Assembly (NCBI GenBank): GCA_964599655.1
Contig: CAZRGV010000152.1
Coordinates: 1 to 13,277, forward strand
Reading direction: 5' to 3'
DNA: 13,277 nt
Source of the DNA: CAZRGV01 sp964599655
GTDB taxonomy: Bacteria > Planctomycetota > Planctomycetia > Isosphaerales > Isosphaeraceae
Shown here: positions 1 through 5,804 of the stretch, in pieces
Position numbering within the stretch: position 1 is the first letter of the stretch
Layout: each line of letters opens with the position of its first letter
Notes under the pieces: model-generated
Told to the model about the DNA's origin: nothing
What the model saw: the letters and a program-made list of their open reading frames with translations, nothing else
Database searches by the model: none
Made by a program: the position numbers and the translations under genes

Positions 1-656
1 CGGAGCCTGGCCACCTGGCGGGCGAGGGCCTCGTCGGAGGTCGTCACCATGCCGGCGTCGCCGAACCCGCCCAGGTTCTTCGACGGGTAGAAGCTGAAGG
101 CCGCCGCATCGCCGATCGCGCCGATCGCGCGCCCCTTGTAGCCAGCGCCGATGGCCTGCGCGGCGTCTTCCAGCACCTTGAGGTTGCGCGCCCGGGCGAT
201 CGCCAGGATCGGGTCCATGTCGGCCGACTGGCCGTAGAGATGCACCGGGAGGATCGCTCGGGTGCGTGGGGTGATGGCCGCCTCGATCAAGGACGGGTCG
301 ATGTTGTAGGTCTCCGGGTCGATATCGACGAAGACCGGTCGCGCGCCGAGCCGCCAGATGGCCCCCGCGGTCGCGAAGAACGTGTACGGCGTGGTGACGA
401 CCTCGTCGCCCGGCCCGAGGCCCCAGGCCTGAAGCGGGAGCAACAGGGCGTCGGATCCCGAGGCGCAGCCGATGGCGTGGGCCACCCGGCAATAGCGGGC
501 CGCTTCGGCCTCGAAGCCGGCCACCTCCGGACCCAGTACGAACGATTGACTCTCGACGACGCCGCGAATCACGGCGTCGATCTCGTCGCGGATGGCCTGG
601 TACTGGGCCCTCAGGTCGAGGGCCGGCACGGCCATCGGTTCGGTCGCGATGCTCAC
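1..656 (-). CDS. DegT/DnrJ/EryC1/StrS family PLP-dependent aminotransferase (3' end outside window)
   Basis: The visible 218 residues match the N-terminal two thirds of the DegT/DnrJ/EryC1/StrS sugar aminotransferase family, cytosolic enzymes that usually transaminate nucleotide-linked keto-sugars for polysaccharide or glycan synthesis. The opening VPALDLRAQY, the GSDALLL segment (about residues 67-73), TTPYTFFAT (88-96), and PVHLYGQ (137-143) are family hallmarks. The acid expected to hold the PLP pyridine nitrogen is D164 in LEDAAQA, and the Schiff-base lysine is K193 in FYPSKNLGG. I chose the GTG at 654-656 because AAAGGAG lies 9 bases upstream (666-672); an in-frame ATG seven codons later (633-635) has no comparable site. 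A promoter with a perfect -35 lies upstream. The substrate cannot be told from this part of the protein, and the C-terminal part is cut off by the window edge. Confidence 0.93.
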   Translation of the reverse strand, partial: MSIATEPMAVPALDLRAQYQAIRDEIDAVIRGVVESQSFVLGPEVAGFEAEAARYCRVAHAIGCASGSDALLLPLQAWGLGPGDEVVTTPYTFFATAGAIWRLGARPVFVDIDPETYNIDPSLIEAAITPRTRAILPVHLYGQSADMDPILAIARARNLKVLEDAAQAIGAGYKGRAIGAIGDAAAFSFYPSKNLGGFGDAGMVTTSDEALARQVARL

Positions 657-727
657 CGGCGTGCACTCCTTTGACGCCTTCGAGAGCGGACGGTCGGTCC
701 CCCTCCATGGGGACGTTCGGACGCCGC

Positions 728-756
728 AAGGTAGTCCCTCGGCCTGCCCCTGTCAA
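728..756 (-). promoter_or_regulatory. Sigma-70-like promoter for the aminotransferase gene
   Basis: Read on the minus strand, a perfect TTGACA (751-756) is followed after 17 bases by TACCTT (728-733), which keeps three of six -10 bases. It would start transcription near 721 and give a leader of about 65 bases ending in the AAAGGAG ribosome site. It lies in the 122-base spacer after the chelatase stop, so the aminotransferase need not depend on read-through. The -10 is weak, so this is a prediction. Confidence 0.45.
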
Positions 757-778
757 TGCGGCTTCACGAACCAACGAC

Positions 779-1174
779 TCACGACGAGGGAGCCGATTCG
801 TTCGTCGCTTCGATCCGCTCCCGCACCAGGCGGTCGAGCAGCGGATGCGGGCCCAGGGGCGGACCGAGTCGGAACTCGACGCCCGGATGCTGGCGGGCCA
901 GCGCGTCGCGCGCCGCGGTCAGGTCGCGGGTCAGGTGCACGCCCATCGACAGGAAGTAGGGGATCATCAGGACCCGCGACGCGCCCCGAGCCACGCAACG
1001 CGCCCCGGCCGTCGGAATCTCGGGCTCGGCCAGTTCCAGGAACGCAGGCTCAACGATCGGATACGTCCCCTCGTCGGCCAGCCTGGCCGCGATCCGGCGC
1101 AGGTCCTCGTTGGCCGGATCATGCCGGCTGCCGTGGGCGATCAGCAGGACGGCGGTCGTGACGTCGTGAGGCAT
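779..1174 (-). CDS. cbiX: Small single-domain CbiX-type sirohydrochlorin chelatase
   Basis: The 131-residue protein is the size of the short single-domain CbiX/SirB-like class II chelatases, which insert Co2+ (or Fe2+/Ni2+ in relatives) into sirohydrochlorin in the cytosol, on the way to cobalamin or siroheme. The N-terminal TTAVLLIAHGSRHDPAN carries the first metal-binding histidine, H14, in the AHGSR motif. The second, H80, sits in MIPYFLSMGVHLTRDL, as in the family. E42 in IVEPAFLELAEP matches the conserved acidic strand. The ATG at 1172-1174 has no Shine-Dalgarno site; a good promoter ends six bases before it. No other cobalamin or siroheme genes are visible, so the metal and end product are not settled; an isolated CbiX-like protein of other role is possible. 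Confidence 0.9.
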   Translation of the reverse strand: MPHDVTTAVLLIAHGSRHDPANEDLRRIAARLADEGTYPIVEPAFLELAEPEIPTAGARCVARGASRVLMIPYFLSMGVHLTRDLTAARDALARQHPGVEFRLGPPLGPHPLLDRLVRERIEATNESAPSS

Positions 1175-1180
1175 GCCAAG

Positions 1181-1208
1181 ATTGTAGTCCGGCCGGGAAC
1201 CCGGTCAA
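1181..1208 (-). promoter_or_regulatory. Strong sigma-70-like promoter giving a probably leaderless chelatase mRNA
   Basis: On the minus strand TTGACC (1203-1208, five of six consensus bases) is followed after 16 bases by TACAAT (1181-1186, five of six). Only six bases, CTTGGC, separate the -10 from the ATG at 1174. A start seven bases past the -10 therefore falls on the A of the start codon, which also explains the missing ribosome site. Confidence 0.6.
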
Positions 1209-1305
1209 CGGTGCTGAGGGCATGGCGGTGATCGGTTTCAAAGGATTCCGAGTCCTGTCCCTAAGCACCTGAACCGAGTCCTACCGCGTTTTCTCACGGA
1301 GCTCG

Positions 1306-1390
1306 GGTGCCAAGAGTCGTCCCCGACCCGCGCTCGGGCCTGCTTCGACGTGGAACACGGGTCGACGACGACCCGTGGCACCTGGGGTGC
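1306..1390. repeat. Palindromic intergenic element bounded by GGTGCCA and TGGCACC
   Basis: A 77-base block begins with GGTGCCA (1306-1312) and ends with its exact reverse complement TGGCACC (1376-1382). Inside are two further stems: CCCGA with TCGGG (1322-1326 and 1334-1338), and a perfect 9-base stem with a 4-base loop (1356-1377, arms CACGGGTCG and CGACCCGTG). The closing GCACC (1378-1382) can instead pair with GGTGC at 1386-1390 across a 3-base loop. It could be a dispersed palindromic element or a structured leader; sequence alone does not decide, and GC-rich DNA makes short stems by chance. Confidence 0.4.
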
Positions 1391-1413
1391 AATCGGAGGG
1401 GGGTGGGTGAGAC

Positions 1414-1444
1414 TTGACAGAAAGGAATGGGGTTGTGGTAGAAC
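1414..1444 (+). promoter_or_regulatory. Possible promoter for the ECF sigma-factor gene
   Basis: A consensus TTGACA (1414-1419) is followed after 19 bases by TAGAAC (1439-1444), a poor -10 at a long spacing. If used, it gives an AT-rich leader of about 85 bases. TAAATT (1489-1494) and TAGTAT (1494-1499) are alternative -10-like sites without convincing -35 partners. Weakly supported. Confidence 0.25.
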
Positions 1445-1463
1445 ATACGATGATGGGGTGTGG

Positions 1464-1475
1464 TCGTACGTACGA
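1464..1475. promoter_or_regulatory. 12-base perfect palindrome upstream of the sigma factor
   Basis: TCGTACGTACGA is a perfect palindrome 61 bases before the start codon. Its right half runs into TACGATGTCGG (1471-1481), and the same 11 bases recur at 1532-1542 across the sigma-factor start codon. This arrangement would fit an operator pair, but no regulator is identified and the role is a guess. Confidence 0.3.
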
Positions 1476-1535
1476 TGTCGGATGTTGGTAAATTAGTATT
1501 TAGTTTTTTTTGTATTATTTTTTGATAATAATACG

Positions 1536-2219
1536 ATGTCGGGCACTGAGACAACCTGCTGGCTGATGATCCAGGGCGCGGCCTCGGGCCGAGCGAGCGA
1601 CCGCGATCTCTTCGTCCGGCGGTATGAGTCGGTGATGCGTGCGTACCTCACGGCGAGGTGGCAGGGGACGCCGCTCGAAGCCGATCTGGACGATGCCATG
1701 CAGGACATCTTCGCCGAGTGCTTTCGCGCTGGAGGGGTTCTGGAGCGGGCGGAGCAGGGGAGTCCGGGCGGGTTCCGTGCGTTCCTCTTCGGTGTCGTCC
1801 GCAATGTCGCGCGCCGGTTCGAGACCGCGAGGGCGCGGGAGCGCCAGCGACGGACTGGCGAGGAGCTCGACCTCGATCAACTCGCGGGTTCCGAAGACAC
1901 CCTCTCAGGCGCCTTCGATCGGATCTGGGCCAAGCAGTTGCTTCACGAGGCCTGGGAGCGGATGGTGAACGAGGCCAGGAGTCGAGGTCCCAGGGCGATG
2001 GCCCGAGTCGAGCTGCTCCGAAGCCGGTTCCAGGGGATACCGGTTCGCGAGATCGCCGAGCGTTGGCGCGTTGATCGCGACTGGCTGCACCACCAGGACG
2101 CCCGTGCACGGGCCGAATTCCGCCTCGCCTTCCGGCAGACAGTCGCCTTTTACAACCCCGGCGCGTCGGATGCCGAGGTTGCGCAAATGTGCCTGGAACT
2201 GCTCATGCCCCGTTCTTGA
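1536..2219 (+). CDS. ECF-type RNA polymerase sigma factor
   Basis: The 227-residue protein has the two-domain plan of extracytoplasmic-function sigma factors, which redirect RNA polymerase to a set of promoters. Region 2 spans about residues 25-100, with the acidic DAMQDIFAECF helix (53-63) followed by FLFGVVRNVARRF (83-95). A charged linker leads to region 4 (about 135-200), whose helix-turn-helix reads GIPVREIAERWRVDRDWLHHQDARAR. The opening ETTCWLMIQGAASG resembles planctomycete ECF factors, which supports the ATG at 1536-1538 although no Shine-Dalgarno site precedes it; the leader is AT-rich and may be translated by another route. The tail after region 4 (about 200-227) is short and lacks a sensor domain. 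No classical anti-sigma factor follows; the next plus-strand gene encodes a membrane-anchored protein of unknown role. The ECF subgroup is not assigned. Confidence 0.9.
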   Translation: MSGTETTCWLMIQGAASGRASDRDLFVRRYESVMRAYLTARWQGTPLEADLDDAMQDIFAECFRAGGVLERAEQGSPGGFRAFLFGVVRNVARRFETARARERQRRTGEELDLDQLAGSEDTLSGAFDRIWAKQLLHEAWERMVNEARSRGPRAMARVELLRSRFQGIPVREIAERWRVDRDWLHHQDARARAEFRLAFRQTVAFYNPGASDAEVAQMCLELLMPRS

Positions 2220-2489
2220 AAAAAATCGGACAAGTCGGGCGCGAAAACGCCGGCTCGTGTGAACCTGAGAATAGAGAGGTTGCTGCTCATCTGCTCGACC
2301 CGGCATGGTCGTCGGGTTGAGGGGAGAGTCCGCGCGGGACCGCCGGGTGAGCTGTGGGTGCCAACGGGGGGATGCCACGCTCGTCCCGGGTCCGGTTGCG
2401 CGCCGTCTTCGACTTTGGCTCTTGCGCCCCGACGCGTCCAGGGCCCGGCTCGACGTGCGCACCGATGGAACGGGATAGGAATTGTGAAA

Positions 2490-3206
2490 ATGAACAATAT
2501 TTGTGAATTCGAACGATCCGATAACGCGGCCACGAACCCGGACTCTCCTCAGGACGATTCGATCGTTCGGCGTGCGTTCCTCCGTCGCCTGGGAATGGTC
2601 GTGGTCGGCGTCGCCGGGGTCGTCTGGCTGTGCTGGCTCGCGCGACAGATCGAGACGCGCAACGGGTTTACCAACTGGTCCAATCCGGAAGTGGAGATCC
2701 TGGGGTTTTCCAACAACCTGCTCCAGGTCGGCCTACCGGGGGCCGTCTACGACATCGCTATCGAGAACCCCGATCACCCGATCTTTAAAGATCATGATGC
2801 CTTGGTGCGATTCCTGAACGAGCGGGATCTCGAGAGTGCGACGTTTCGGGAGGAGGTCCAGCTTTTCGGGGCAACCTCGCCCGAAGGGACCGTGACGAAC
2901 TGGCGCTTCAAGGTCGCGGACGAAACGATCCATGGTCGATTGGCCTGCTTCGCCCGATGGCTGGCCGGACGGCCGAGGCCGACCGACCCGGTCGCGCTTC
3001 GGGTGCCGATCGAGCGCTTGCCCGAGGCGGACAGCGCTTCGGGATCAGCGGGCCGTCCCGGAACCGTGCGGGACGGCCCGATGGGAAACCATCGTCATAA
3101 GTTCAAAACCACGAATGGTTCGTGTGACCATAAGCTCAGTCGTCGTCCTCGTCGTGCTCGCCGGCCCGAGGCAGGACGAACGCGGCTCGGACGGGCGGGG
3201 GCATGA
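2490..3206 (+). CDS. Unrecognised protein with a twin-arginine-like N-terminal membrane segment; C-terminus uncertain
   Basis: I do not recognise this family. The ATG at 2490 has AGGA at 2477-2480, nine bases upstream; the frame is open back to 2259 but that part looks non-coding. After a polar stretch, VRRAFLRRLG (twin arginines at residues 27-28) leads into a hydrophobic segment (about 34-51). This looks like a Tat signal or a single membrane anchor, with the rest outside the cytoplasm. Residues 55-185 look like a real soluble domain (ILGFSNNLLQVGLPGAVYDIAIENPDHP). Beyond about residue 187 the frame passes through a 12-base hairpin (3049-3080) and overlaps the convergent phosphoesterase gene by 71 bases, giving an arginine-rich, antisense-like tail. 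A frameshift or an earlier true stop is possible; one other frame stops at 3098-3100. It lies 270 bases after the sigma factor, so a regulatory partnership is possible but unproven. Confidence 0.55.
   Translation: MNNICEFERSDNAATNPDSPQDDSIVRRAFLRRLGMVVVGVAGVVWLCWLARQIETRNGFTNWSNPEVEILGFSNNLLQVGLPGAVYDIAIENPDHPIFKDHDALVRFLNERDLESATFREEVQLFGATSPEGTVTNWRFKVADETIHGRLACFARWLAGRPRPTDPVALRVPIERLPEADSASGSAGRPGTVRDGPMGNHRHKFKTTNGSCDHKLSRRPRRARRPEAGRTRLGRAGA
3049..3080. terminator. GC-rich 12-base hairpin between convergent genes
   Basis: CGGGCCGTCCCG (3049-3060) and its exact reverse complement (3069-3080) flank an 8-base loop. It sits where two convergent transcription units meet, as a two-way terminator would. 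Neither strand has the T run of a classical intrinsic terminator, and the hairpin lies inside the open frame of the upstream plus-strand gene. Confidence 0.45.
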
Positions 3207-5676
3207 CGGAGTCGGCCCCCTTGACGGCTTTCCAGATGATCTCGTTGAAGACGAGGTCGTCGGCGCGGTCTTCGACGGAGAGGTCGAGCTTCAACGACGC
3301 CTCGGCCCCTGGGGCGTTGGGGGCGTTGATCGCCTTGAGGTCGACGCCGGGCGGTCTGTGCTCGAAGGGCGTGAAGTCGGGTTCGGCCGTGAACGAGGCG
3401 TACATGGGCCGGGCGGAGGCGTCGAACTGGCTCATCGGCTCGAGGCCCAGGATCAGCTCCATGGTCCGAAGCATCGACGAGGTCGAATACATGGTCGAAT
3501 CCACCGAGCCCCGTTTGATGTAGGGGCTGATCGCCAGCGCGACGGTGCGGTGCGCGTCGACGTGGTCCGAGCCGTTCTGCGCGTCGTCCTCGACCACGAA
3601 GATGGCCATCTCCTTCCAGAACGCGCTCTGGCTCAGGCCCTCGACGACCCGGCCGAGGGCGAGGTCGTTGTCGCCGAGGTAGGCGAGCACGGTCGGCTTG
3701 CCGGGCGCGGTGCCCGAGGTGTGGTCGTTGGGCAGGCGGAGGACCACCAGGCGGGGAAACTCGCCCTTGGCCTCGAATTCCGCCAGTTCCTTGAGGAATC
3801 GATCGGCTCGAGTGGCGTCGGTGATGTTCAGGTTGTAGCTGGGGAACTCGGGGTCGAAGTGGCCTTCGAGGGTTTTGACCCGTGCCTTGCCGTTGTCGAT
3901 GAACTCGCCGTAGCTGCGGTAGCTGATGCCCTTGGCCTTGGCGCGATCCCAGAGGTAGCCTCCGGCGGGCGGGGCGATCGTGGGCAAGGTTCCCTCGGCG
4001 GGATAAGGCACGCGCTGGTCGCCCCGGTAGCTCAACGGCCAGGTGCGCTCGACGAAATCGGTGGCGTAGGCCCCCATGGTCCACTCGTGGCCGTCGGCGC
4101 TGACCTCGCTCTCGACGTAGAAGTTGTCGAGCAGGACGAACTGCCGCGCCAGCGCGTGATGGTTGGGCGTGACCTGTTCGGGAAAGAGGCAGAGGTAGGG
4201 GTCGCCGTTGCCCTCGGGCATGTCGCCGAAGATCTGGTCGTAGGTGCGGTTTTCCTTGATGATGTAGACGCAATACTTGATGGGTGAGGGATCGCCGAGC
4301 CGGGCGGGAATGGGGTTGCCGGCGTCGGGCGCGGGGCCGGCCACGGCGGTCGGGTCGCCTCGCCGGACGGGGCTGCACTCGTAAACGGTCTTCGAGTACG
4401 CGGCCATTTGGCGGGGGCCGGGCATCGGGATGATCGAGAGCGAGCCCTGGAACAGGCCGCCGATGTACTGGCGGAGCTTGCTGTCGCCGCCGGGCAAGCC
4501 GGGCCTCGGGCCGTCCCGGTTCGAGGTCGACGTGAGCCCCTTGCCGTTGGCCACCCAGAGGGTCTTGCCGTCGCGGGCGATGCGCACGCAGGTTGGATAC
4601 CAGCCGGCCGGGATGAAGCCGAGCGGCGAGCTTTCTCCGGGTTTCTTGACGTTGACCACGGCTATGTCGTTGGTATCGGCGTTGGCGACGAACAGGACGT
4701 TGCCATCGGCCGAAAGCGCCAGCGAGCTCGGCGTGCAGCCGGCCGGGGCCTTCGGGTCGATGGCCGTGCCGATCGTCTCGATCGCCTTGCCCGAGGCGGT
4801 CGTGTCGTGAACCGTCACGGTGTTCAGGTTGGCGTTGGCGACGTAGAGGATCGTTCCCTCGCGGGCCAGGAGCATCTCGTTCGGATGCGGGCCGGTCTCC
4901 CAGGTCTCGACGACCTTGAGCCCCTTGGCGTCAACGACGGAAACCTTCGCCTGTCCCCAGAGGCTGACGTACACGCGGTTTCGGGGCTCGTCGACCACCA
5001 CGCCGAACGGGTAGCTGTCGGCGCCGAGGTCGACCTGGCCGAGCACGCGCCCGGTTTCGGTGTCGAACCGTTCGAGCAGGTGGGCCCAGGCGTTGGCCGC
5101 CCAGAGGGTCTTGCCGTCGGCCGAGAGGGCCAGGCCGGTCATGCACCCCTTGGCCGGTCGGGCGCCGCGCTCGGCGCGGGGCAAGGGCTCGTCGGGGCGT
5201 TGCTTGGCGTTCGAAGCATCCTGGCCGTTGCCCAGCGTGGTTCGGTCGTAGAGCAATCCGTTCTCATGGTGGAATCGGTAGATAACCTGATCGAAGCCGC
5301 CACCGACGAAGAGGCGGGAGCCGTCGCTCGACCAGACGAGCCCGGCGAACGTTTCGGGGACCGAGGCGCGGCCGATGATCTTGCCGTCCCGACTGTCGAG
5401 GGTGACGACCTCGTGCTCGCCGTAACCGGCATGGAGCACCGCCAGCACCGGCTCGGTCGGGTGCTCGGCCATGGCGACCGGAAAATCGCCCAGCGGTGCT
5501 GGTCGTCCGGCCGGCTTGAGGCTCCAACCGTTGGGCAATCGCACCGCGCCCGAGGAGGTCATGCCCGGCAAGGTGATCTCGGACCGTGGCCGTTCCTGCG
5601 CGGGAATGGCCCCACTCGTCCAACCCAGTCCAAGGACCAAGGTCCCCACGATCAACCATGCGTTCCGCGTTGCCAT
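3136..5676 (-). CDS. Secreted YVTN beta-propeller / phosphoesterase fusion protein
   Basis: The 846-residue protein matches the architecture often named bifunctional YncE family protein/alkaline phosphatase family protein. Residues 1-26 are a signal peptide ending AIPAQ. A YVTN-like propeller follows (about 60-400), with blade strands such as RLFVGGGFDQVIYRF (121-135), LYVANANLNTVTVHD (277-291), and LFVANADTNDIAVVN (328-342). The phosphoesterase domain (acid phosphatase/phospholipase C superfamily) runs from about 466 to 765. Its signature elements are IKENRTYDQIFGD (473-485), DNFYVESEVSADGHEWTMG (517-535), LPNDHTSG (648-655), and VEDDAQNGSDHVDAHRT (695-711). The D, E and H residues there are the likely metal and phosphate ligands. 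It probably hydrolyses phosphoesters outside the cytoplasm; the substrate is unknown. The start is supported by GGGAGGGG about 8 bases upstream. The acidic tail HDEDDD ends within the antisense overlap with the neighbour. Confidence 0.93.
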   Translation of the reverse strand: MATRNAWLIVGTLVLGLGWTSGAIPAQERPRSEITLPGMTSSGAVRLPNGWSLKPAGRPAPLGDFPVAMAEHPTEPVLAVLHAGYGEHEVVTLDSRDGKIIGRASVPETFAGLVWSSDGSRLFVGGGFDQVIYRFHHENGLLYDRTTLGNGQDASNAKQRPDEPLPRAERGARPAKGCMTGLALSADGKTLWAANAWAHLLERFDTETGRVLGQVDLGADSYPFGVVVDEPRNRVYVSLWGQAKVSVVDAKGLKVVETWETGPHPNEMLLAREGTILYVANANLNTVTVHDTTASGKAIETIGTAIDPKAPAGCTPSSLALSADGNVLFVANADTNDIAVVNVKKPGESSPLGFIPAGWYPTCVRIARDGKTLWVANGKGLTSTSNRDGPRPGLPGGDSKLRQYIGGLFQGSLSIIPMPGPRQMAAYSKTVYECSPVRRGDPTAVAGPAPDAGNPIPARLGDPSPIKYCVYIIKENRTYDQIFGDMPEGNGDPYLCLFPEQVTPNHHALARQFVLLDNFYVESEVSADGHEWTMGAYATDFVERTWPLSYRGDQRVPYPAEGTLPTIAPPAGGYLWDRAKAKGISYRSYGEFIDNGKARVKTLEGHFDPEFPSYNLNITDATRADRFLKELAEFEAKGEFPRLVVLRLPNDHTSGTAPGKPTVLAYLGDNDLALGRVVEGLSQSAFWKEMAIFVVEDDAQNGSDHVDAHRTVALAISPYIKRGSVDSTMYSTSSMLRTMELILGLEPMSQFDASARPMYASFTAEPDFTPFEHRPPGVDLKAINAPNAPGAEASLKLDLSVEDRADDLVFNEIIWKAVKGADSVMPPPVRAAFVLPRAGEHDEDDD

Positions 5677-5720
5677 GAATCGATCCCCTCCCGGTGCCTT
5701 GAGTCGTCTTCGGATGCCCC

Positions 5721-5750
5721 AGGGTAACGCCCCGAGGCCCCGAAGGCCAA
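5721..5750 (-). promoter_or_regulatory. Weak candidate promoter for the phosphoesterase gene
   Basis: On the minus strand TTGGCC (5745-5750) and TACCCT (5721-5726) stand 18 bases apart, each only a partial consensus match, in the 128-base spacer before the ATG at 5676. The site would allow independent expression from the gene upstream. Low certainty. Confidence 0.25.
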
Positions 5751-5804
5751 CTCCCTAGCGACCGGGAAGGTCGATCTTCGCGAGAACTTCGCGCGGCCTG
5801 GGTA

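Larger units (their letters stand above)
1175..1535. other. 361-base divergent spacer between chelatase and sigma-factor genes
   Basis: No gene is supported here. The chelatase end holds its promoter (1181-1208). The middle holds a compact palindromic element (1306-1382). The sigma-factor end (about 1410-1535) changes abruptly to AT-rich sequence with long T runs, unlike the GC-rich DNA on both sides, and contains a 12-base palindrome (1464-1475). CCGAGTCCT occurs twice (about 1246-1254 and 1273-1281). Open frames crossing the spacer on the minus strand have no family resemblance. Confidence 0.6.

Noticed and set aside
1294..1804. Small minus-strand ORFs across the sigma-factor leader
   Set aside because: They are low-complexity translations of the T-rich leader or antisense to the sigma factor, without ribosome sites.
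2259..2489. N-terminal extension of the orphan membrane protein
   Set aside because: The frame is open, but the 77 extra residues are arginine- and glycine-rich without structure, and the ribosome site and membrane segment favour the start at 2490.
2932..4287. A 451-codon plus-strand open frame
   Set aside because: It lies opposite the phosphoesterase domain, whose motifs are unmistakable on the other strand.
5779..5793. Terminator after the secreted protein gene
   Set aside because: The stem CGCGA/TCGCG is only five pairs long and no T run follows.
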